A DNA stretch of 64,000 nt, taken from Bacteroidota bacterium (lineage in GTDB: Bacteria; Bacteroidota; Bacteroidia; Bacteroidales; Lentimicrobiaceae). The position numbers and the translations under genes are program-made. Of the stretch, positions 58,465 to 64,000 are shown in pieces (within the stretch, counting starts at the first letter, position 1; each line of letters begins with the position of its first letter). The stretch spans positions 62,001-126,000 of the forward strand of contig WSXU01000003.1 in NCBI GenBank assembly GCA_009773455.1, given 5' to 3'. The notes beneath the pieces were generated by a model. The model did not search any database, was not told the DNA's origin, and saw only the letters and a list, made by a program, of their open reading frames with translations.

Positions 58465-58497
58465 ACCATCCGGATTGTTTCCCGGGTGGTTTTTTTA
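58465..58497 (+). terminator. intrinsic terminator of the rnf operon
   Basis: ACCATCCGG (58465-58473), an 8-nt loop, CCGGGTGGT (58482-58490) and a run of Ts give a 9-bp stem with one G-U pair. Confidence 0.85.
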
Positions 58498-58611
58498 TGT
58501 TGTATCAGTGATTGTTTAAAGCAACTGTTTTTCAATAAGATAAGCAGGAAATTCTTGACAATGATGTAATCTTGATGTACCGTTTTTCTGCGAACAGATC
58601 AGGATATTGGC

Positions 58612-58619
58612 TATGTTTG
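58612..58619 (+). promoter_or_regulatory. promoter -7 element for the GH5 gene
   Basis: TATGTTTG is a perfect TAnnTTTG match, 61 nt before the ATG at 58681. No TTTG box is clear. Confidence 0.45.
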
Positions 58620-58680
58620 TACCGCTGAAACCGGCTACTGAGTCCAACTGTTTATTCAACATCATTAAGCTGCCAAACCT

Positions 58681-61395
58681 ATGAAACTTCTGTTAAAATC
58701 CTTGTTGTCCTTACTTTTTACCTTCATTTTTACAGTTCCTATGCTGGCTCAGGGTTATCTGCATGCCGGGGGGAAACTGATCTATGACGGAGCCGGGAAC
58801 GAAGTGATCCTGAGAGGGATCGGAACCGGAAACTGGCTGCTACAGGAAGGCTATATGATGAAAACATCAAACTTTGCCGGTACCCAGCATGAAATTAGGC
58901 AGAAGATGATTGAAACCATCGGCCTGGAGAATACCAATACTTTTTACAATACGTGGTTGAACAATCATTTTACCCGAACCGATGTTGACTCCATGAAGGC
59001 ATGGGGGTTCAACAGTGTGCGGGTGGCCATGCATTATAAATGGTTTACCCTGCCCATTGAGGAGGAACCGGTTCAGGGTCAGGATACCTGGCTTGAGGAT
59101 GGTTTTGTCCGCATCGATAGTTTGCTCGACTGGTGCGGCGATAATCAGATGTACCTGATCCTCGACCTTCATGGTGCGCCCGGTGGTCAGGGACACGATG
59201 CCAACATTTCAGATTACGACAATACAAAGCCATCACTATGGGAAAGTGCTGAAAACAGAAGGAAAACGGTCGCTTTATGGAGCAGGCTTGCCTGCCGTTA
59301 TTCAACCGAGCCATGGATGGGAGGTTATGACCTCATCAACGAGCCCAACTGGGAACTGCCGGGGGGTACCCTGCTGAAGCAGCTTTACCAGCAGATTACA
59401 ACAGCCATTCGTGCCGTGGATCCCAATCATATGATCATCATAGAAGGCAACTGGTTTGCCAATGACTACACAGGCCTGCTTTCACCCTGGGACAATAATA
59501 TGGTGTATAGTTTTCATAAATACTGGTCATACAATAATACCGCTTCGCTCGACTGGATCAAAGCCATACGCAATAATCAGAATGTGCCGGTCTGGCTGGG
59601 TGAATCCGGTGAAAATTCAAATTCATGGTTTACCGACCTGATTGCCTTGTGCGAAAGCAACCATATTGGCTGGTCATGGTGGCCGGTTAAAAAAGATGGG
59701 ATCAATAATGTTCTGAAAGTACCTTCAAGTCGCAACTATGATGATCTGATCAGTTATTGGGAAACCGGTTCTCCGGCCATGACTACTGAACAGGCGTTTA
59801 CCGCTGTTATGGACTGGGCTGAAAATCACCGGATCCAGAATTGTGATGTCAGACAGGATGTGATCGATGCCATGATAAGACAGCCATTCACAACTTCGAC
59901 CATTCCATTCCGGGTTTACCATACCGGGGAACCTGTTCATGCTGTAAACTACGATCTGGGCAGGAGTTCCTTCGCTTATTGGGATGCCGATTCCGCCAAC
60001 TACCATCTGAATACAAATACCTATGTGGATTGGAACAAAGGCTGGGAATACCGTAATGATGGTGTGGATATTGAGAAGTGTACAGACATCAATACCGGTA
60101 ATAACGGATATAATGTTGGTTTCATCAACGATGGGGAATGGATGCAGTATACCCTGCAGTCCGATACAGCGGCAGCCTATGTGGTACACATGCGGTCGGC
60201 AACTGCTGGTTTTCCCGGCATTGCTCATCTTCAGATTGATGGCGTAGATGCCAGTCCTCCGCATACCTTACCGGTTACCGGTGGTTGGCAGGTCTGGAAT
60301 ACCTCCGTCATTAATCAGGTAATTCTGCCGGCAGGAACCCATAAAGTAAGGGTATACTTCGACAGGGGAGGATCCAATTTCAGTTATTTCAGTTTTACAA
60401 ACCCCACGCCGGTTGAAAATGTCCCTTTCAGTTTTCTTTCTGCCGGTACATCAATTGATGGCACACAGATTTTCGTAACACTGAATAAGGATGTAAGCAT
60501 ACCCGATCCTGTGCCCGCTGATTTTCAGGTGGTTGTTGCAGGAGTCGCAGCTTCCGTCACCTCAGTGACTTTGAATCCTGCTGTATCACGTGGTCTTATA
60601 CTTACCATCCAGCCGGCAATCAGGTTTCAACAGGTGGTGAAAATCTCTTACAACGGAACTTCTGTACTTTCAGGGGAAGACCAGCTTGTAGCCTTCAGCG
60701 ATAAGGATGTGAAAAATAATTTGTTGCCCAGATTTAATATTCCCAACAGGATTCAGGCTGAAGCATTCTATTTCAACAATGGTTTTCAGCTCGAAAACTG
60801 CACCGATACAGGAGGTGGCCAAAACACCGGGTTTGCCAATCCGGGCGATTATCTTGATTATCTGATTTATGTTCCCCAGGCCGGGGAATATACCCTCAAT
60901 ATAAGATACGCTACTCAATCAACAAACGGAAGGATGGATGTCAGAACCGGGTCGGGAAGCACTTTCACCAGCCTTGGAACGGTTAATTTTAGCTCTACCG
61001 GTGGCTGGCAGACCTGGAGGAATCATCAGATATCCGTTACACTTCCGCAGGGAGACCAGGTACTTCGGTTGTATGCTCTTTCAGGAGAATTTAACATCAA
61101 CTGGTTTGAAATCGTAGTACCCAATTCAATCAAAGATCAGAAACTCAACAACTCCCTGAAGGTTTATCCGAATCCCGGCGATGGCCGCATGAAGGTGAGC
61201 GCTGTGCTTGATAAAACAAGCAAGATAAGGATCATGGTCAGCGACATGTTCAATAAGGCGTTACTGTTCAGTGAGTTTAATGCAGGACTTGAGTTTGAAG
61301 AGGATATTGACCTGTCGGGACTTGGCAAAGGAATGTACCTGCTGAAAATAAGCTCTGATTCCGGCACGGTGTGCAGGAAAGTTGTCATCCTCTGA
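58681..61395 (+). CDS. secreted GH5-family glycosidase with two CBM6-like modules and T9SS sorting domain
   Basis: The 904-residue protein has a signal (to about residue 23) and a GH5-type catalytic domain (about 24-380): NSVRVAMHYKWF, LILDLHGAPGGQGHDAN, the acid/base Glu221 in YDLINEPNW and the nucleophile Glu308 in VWLGESGEN. It then has a CBM6-like module (about 415-575: NVGFINDGEWMQYTL), an Ig-like part (580-680), a second CBM6-like module (about 685-810: IQAEAFYFNNGFQLEN, GDYLDYLIYVPQAGEYTL) and a T9SS domain (VYPNPGDGRM ... GKGMYLLKISSD). The substrate is a plant-type or fungal beta-glucan or mannan; the exact one cannot be told. Confidence 0.92.
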   Translation: MKLLLKSLLSLLFTFIFTVPMLAQGYLHAGGKLIYDGAGNEVILRGIGTGNWLLQEGYMMKTSNFAGTQHEIRQKMIETIGLENTNTFYNTWLNNHFTRTDVDSMKAWGFNSVRVAMHYKWFTLPIEEEPVQGQDTWLEDGFVRIDSLLDWCGDNQMYLILDLHGAPGGQGHDANISDYDNTKPSLWESAENRRKTVALWSRLACRYSTEPWMGGYDLINEPNWELPGGTLLKQLYQQITTAIRAVDPNHMIIIEGNWFANDYTGLLSPWDNNMVYSFHKYWSYNNTASLDWIKAIRNNQNVPVWLGESGENSNSWFTDLIALCESNHIGWSWWPVKKDGINNVLKVPSSRNYDDLISYWETGSPAMTTEQAFTAVMDWAENHRIQNCDVRQDVIDAMIRQPFTTSTIPFRVYHTGEPVHAVNYDLGRSSFAYWDADSANYHLNTNTYVDWNKGWEYRNDGVDIEKCTDINTGNNGYNVGFINDGEWMQYTLQSDTAAAYVVHMRSATAGFPGIAHLQIDGVDASPPHTLPVTGGWQVWNTSVINQVILPAGTHKVRVYFDRGGSNFSYFSFTNPTPVENVPFSFLSAGTSIDGTQIFVTLNKDVSIPDPVPADFQVVVAGVAASVTSVTLNPAVSRGLILTIQPAIRFQQVVKISYNGTSVLSGEDQLVAFSDKDVKNNLLPRFNIPNRIQAEAFYFNNGFQLENCTDTGGGQNTGFANPGDYLDYLIYVPQAGEYTLNIRYATQSTNGRMDVRTGSGSTFTSLGTVNFSSTGGWQTWRNHQISVTLPQGDQVLRLYALSGEFNINWFEIVVPNSIKDQKLNNSLKVYPNPGDGRMKVSAVLDKTSKIRIMVSDMFNKALLFSEFNAGLEFEEDIDLSGLGKGMYLLKISSDSGTVCRKVVIL

Positions 61396-61456
61396 TATTG
61401 AATTCAACTTGTCGGTCTCTCCGATTTCACGCTGTCGGCAACTTGCTGCTATGAGC

Positions 61457-63415
61457 CTATTTCACCATTATCCTGGCTGAAAAGGATTTTCTTTCATTTG
61501 TTACCGTGATAATATAGAGCCCTGGTTCGAGTAGCCCCATAGAAATTTCTTCCAGGTCATCGTTGAATTCTTTTGTGATTCGCACCCTGCCCATAGCATC
61601 CGAAATGAATATTTTGGCGTGCTTACAAGCCTCCGGCAGTTCAAGCATGATCCGCTCATCTGCCGGATTCGGGTATGCTTTCAGATGTCCACCATCAGGG
61701 CTTTCAATCCCAAAAGCCGGTTGAAGCATGATGCCTTTGATGGCTTCTGCTGAATTTCCCCAGCCATCTGTGATAACAAGCTTTAACAGATACTGTCCTG
61801 CTGCCAGCCCTGAAGTGTTCCAGTATCCCAGTACTTCATTGCGTTTCTCATTCAGCGAATCAACCTGAATTTCAATCCATTCAGCCGATTCCGCTTCCTG
61901 GTAGTATAAACTGTAACGGCCGAATTCCATCCAGTTGCTGGCTTCAGGCTTGTCGATCCATGCAGACCCTGTAACCGCAACAATTGATCCTGCATCTGCC
62001 TCGAAAGGCTGATCGATATAGGCATACCAGACCACGGATTTGTCGAGTGCTCTGGGTTCGTCAGGCAAGGTGCACTGCAATACCATCATCATCGAATTCT
62101 GAAGCGCGGAAGGGAAACCCGAGGCAAGTGATGAGTAGGCATAGATCAGCATTCCATGTGCTTGGCTTCGCACATAACCTGAAACGAAAGAGAATCCGTT
62201 GATCATCAGCGATGAATCAGAAGCCCACACATAGCCGCCCGATCCGTCGCAGAAAAATTGACTGCCATTCACGGTGGAATGACCACCGGCTCCGACTTCC
62301 CCGACAATGCAGCCGGAGAGATTAACACAGGAATGTTCCATTGGATAAATACTCCAGGTAGTCACTCTGCTGTTGATTAGTCGGAGACTGCGGTCACTCA
62401 GCGGGGCATCAAACTCAATATAAAAGGAATTGTCTACCAGGCCACTGACATTAACCGTATCTGAACCCATAAACCAAAGGCCTATTGCCCTGATCTGTGA
62501 TTCTGAAATGGTAATTTCAGTATCATTTTCCGGCATCAAACCCCACATTACATTGTAGCAGTTGTCCACCCTGATGTCATAGTTCACCCCGCTGATTCCG
62601 GGAAGGGTATTGTTAAAGCGGTATGCCAGCGTTGTATCTCCCTCAGGAAAGGTGAAATTAACCGCAGCACCTTCCGGGAAGTGGTGCCAGAGGAGGACGG
62701 TTTCCGCATTCCTGAATTCAAGCACGGATTCATCAAGGATCACATATTCACCGGCTTCGTTGGTTCCATCAATATAAACCTGTGATTTCCCATAAATTCC
62801 ATTGGTGGTGAATCCCTTGTTCGTTACATTGAATAGTTCAAGCCGGGCACTGTCAGTAAGTAAAATATTGTGAGATAAACTGCTGTGATCTACAGTTGTA
62901 TTCCGGTAGGTAATCCGTCCCCCTCCGGTAGCAAAAACCATCCGTTGATAAAAATAGGCCTGCGGGATGTACAAGGTTGATGAATCGGCGATTAAACGGG
63001 GGGTTTCTCCCAGGAGGTAGATGTCGCCAAGAATGGTAGCATTTGCATTCCTGAAATGAAGTAAACCGGAATATGCAATAACAATTGCTCCTGAGTGAAC
63101 CCAGTTGCCACTTATTACCAGTGTATCAGTGATATAAAGTGTGTCGGAAGCAGGTTGGGTTTTCCCCGGAAACGGCACATGGATTTTAAGGTTTGATAAT
63201 TCTTTCCGCCGGGCTTCAAGCTGAAGGAACCCTGTTCCCTGAATAAATTTATTCTCTTGTCTGACAAGAGCAGTATCACCGGCTCTTATTCTGCTCACAG
63301 CCATGTTACCAAGCCTTTCAAGTTGCCGGACAGGAAACTGAAAACCCGCTTCCTGGGCTGTTATTCCGAAAGATATAAACGACAGCATAGCTGTGAAAAG
63401 AAACCTGAACTGCAT
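61457..63415 (-). CDS. hypothetical secreted T9SS protein, 652 aa
   Basis: It has a signal (FLFTAMLSFISFGITAQ) and a long middle region (about 85-450) of short repeated strands (TLVISGNWVHSGAIVIAYSG, YRNTTVDHSSLSHNILL) that looks like a right-handed beta-helix. An Ig-like part follows (470-560), then a T9SS domain (AYPNPADERI ... LEPGLYIITVTNE). No catalytic residues are seen. It is convergent with the GH5 gene, 61 nt away. A binding or polysaccharide-related role is a guess from the neighbour only. Confidence 0.78.
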   Translation of the reverse strand: MQFRFLFTAMLSFISFGITAQEAGFQFPVRQLERLGNMAVSRIRAGDTALVRQENKFIQGTGFLQLEARRKELSNLKIHVPFPGKTQPASDTLYITDTLVISGNWVHSGAIVIAYSGLLHFRNANATILGDIYLLGETPRLIADSSTLYIPQAYFYQRMVFATGGGRITYRNTTVDHSSLSHNILLTDSARLELFNVTNKGFTTNGIYGKSQVYIDGTNEAGEYVILDESVLEFRNAETVLLWHHFPEGAAVNFTFPEGDTTLAYRFNNTLPGISGVNYDIRVDNCYNVMWGLMPENDTEITISESQIRAIGLWFMGSDTVNVSGLVDNSFYIEFDAPLSDRSLRLINSRVTTWSIYPMEHSCVNLSGCIVGEVGAGGHSTVNGSQFFCDGSGGYVWASDSSLMINGFSFVSGYVRSQAHGMLIYAYSSLASGFPSALQNSMMMVLQCTLPDEPRALDKSVVWYAYIDQPFEADAGSIVAVTGSAWIDKPEASNWMEFGRYSLYYQEAESAEWIEIQVDSLNEKRNEVLGYWNTSGLAAGQYLLKLVITDGWGNSAEAIKGIMLQPAFGIESPDGGHLKAYPNPADERIMLELPEACKHAKIFISDAMGRVRITKEFNDDLEEISMGLLEPGLYIITVTNERKSFSARIMVK

Positions 63416-63766
63416 ATTCGCTTTTTTTCATTAATAGAACGCTGATATTTCAAGATTATTCTGGCATTGCAGCGAGTTGAAAGTATTCAGAAATTCTGAT
63501 TTGCCTCTCTCTGTTGCCTGATTTAGGAAAACCGATATCCTGTAACCGGTTCTTCGCGTTTTAATAAAATCAGTTGAAATGCATAACAATATTTACGGCA
63601 GATTGTTACTTTTAATTGTTTAAGGACTTTATTTGTAACCTGGAAATCTGACTGCACCTCCAGATCTGTGCTTCACAGGTTATATTTATTCAGGTTTTCC
63701 AAGATTAAACAGAGTTGAAAATATTGAATTTGAAACAATCCGAGTCTTAACCCAAAAACAAACATT
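63416..63766. other. 351-nt divergent intergenic region
   Basis: The region between the divergent 652-aa and SRPBCC genes has no recognised gene. I find no perfect TAnnTTTG element in front of either start. It is AT-rich, with several T-runs, and holds no RNA or repeat that I can name. Confidence 0.4.
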
Positions 63767-64000
63767 ATGAAAATCCTAAAAAGAATTTTATTTGTACTGG
63801 TTGGAATCATTGCACTGGTGCTGATTATAGCACTATTTCTTAAAAAGGAATATGCGGTTGAGCGCGAAATCACGATTGAAAAATCCAAAGCCGAAGTATT
63901 CGAATACATAAAATTCCTGAAGAATCAGGACAATTACAGCAAATGGGCAACCATGGATCCTGCCATGAAAAAGGAGTTCCGGGGGACTGATGGAACTGTG
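63767..64000 (+). CDS. SRPBCC-family protein, truncated by the window end
   Basis: The frame opens with an ATG at 63767, runs 78 codons and is still open at base 64000. It has an N-terminal membrane segment (about 5-25: KRILFVLVGIIALVLIIALF), then KKEYAVEREITIEKSKAEVFEYIKFLKNQDNYSKW, with VEREITIxxxxxxVF(E/D)YI and NYSKW typical of the START/SRPBCC polyketide-cyclase-like fold. Membrane-anchored SRPBCC proteins are common in Bacteroidota and of unknown ligand. Only the first part can be judged. Confidence 0.8.
   Translation, partial: MKILKRILFVLVGIIALVLIIALFLKKEYAVEREITIEKSKAEVFEYIKFLKNQDNYSKWATMDPAMKKEFRGTDGTV

Noticed and set aside
1-64000. tRNA, rRNA, riboswitch, prophage or insertion-sequence genes
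   Set aside because: Read for on both strands by eye; no tRNA-like T-loop context, transposase, integrase or known riboswitch core was found. A covariance-model search would be decisive.

Overview
The window reads as chromosomal DNA of an anaerobic or facultatively anaerobic member of the Bacteroidota, most like Bacteroidales-type lineages. The signs are: six or seven secreted proteins ending in type IX secretion (T9SS) sorting domains, GldF/GldG, a TonB-dependent receptor with a carboxypeptidase-like N-terminal domain, an Rnf operon in the order B-C-D-G-E-A, a HydF maturase for [FeFe] hydrogenase, and repeated use of the Bacteroidota promoter element TAnnTTTG, often close to the start codon. 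The gene content is mostly core. I see no phage, insertion sequence, CRISPR array, tRNA or rRNA.

Layout. 0-5 kb: a lipoprotein, lgt, a glycosyltransferase, dprA and a PrsW-like membrane protein. 5-10 kb: a cupin-rsgA-dtd operon, a TonB-dependent receptor and a DCC-family redox protein. 10-13 kb: icd and citrate synthase (oxidative branch of the TCA cycle) plus a YjbQ-family gene. 13-19 kb, minus strand: SAM hydroxide adenosyltransferase, gldF, gldG, a DUF4340 protein and a UDP-sugar 4-epimerase. 19-23 kb: a Dabb protein, a lipoprotein, a small HExxH protein and a large Asp-box repeat secreted protein. 23-29.4 kb: a phosphate locus with two PiT carriers, one Na/Pi carrier and a PhoU-like DUF47 protein, with two 11-bp-period TTWACA direct repeats that look like Pho boxes. 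29.8-34 kb: a DbpA-like helicase, a FabH-like synthase, an HD-domain protein and MarC. 34-37 kb: ftcD and hutI (end of histidine degradation). 37.5-44.6 kb: three consecutive T9SS peptidases, one subtilisin and two paralogous C10 (streptopain-type) enzymes with CUB pairs. 44.7-49.8 kb: phoH, aspA, hydF, an SDR and rseC. 49.8-53 kb: a 1045-residue T9SS protein. 53.3-58.4 kb: rnfBCDGEA. 58.7-63.4 kb: a GH5 glycosidase with CBM6-like modules and a further T9SS protein. The window ends inside an SRPBCC gene.

How the genes fit together. Rnf (Na+ or H+ pumping ferredoxin:NAD+ oxidoreductase), HydF/AspA (hydrogenase assembly) and the icd/citrate synthase pair point to fermentative or anaerobic energy metabolism. 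The secreted peptidases, GH5 enzyme and histidine-degradation genes point to growth on protein and polysaccharide. Lgt, GldFG and the T9SS cargo belong to envelope biogenesis and surface export.

The least explained material is non-coding: four separate tandem arrays with an exact 7-bp period but different units, a 138-bp palindromic MITE-like element, paired Pho-box-like repeats, and inverted repeats just upstream of the icd and rnf promoters. Coordinates of genes given here use the start codon I judge real; several differ from the longest open frame, and the reason is stated in each entry.
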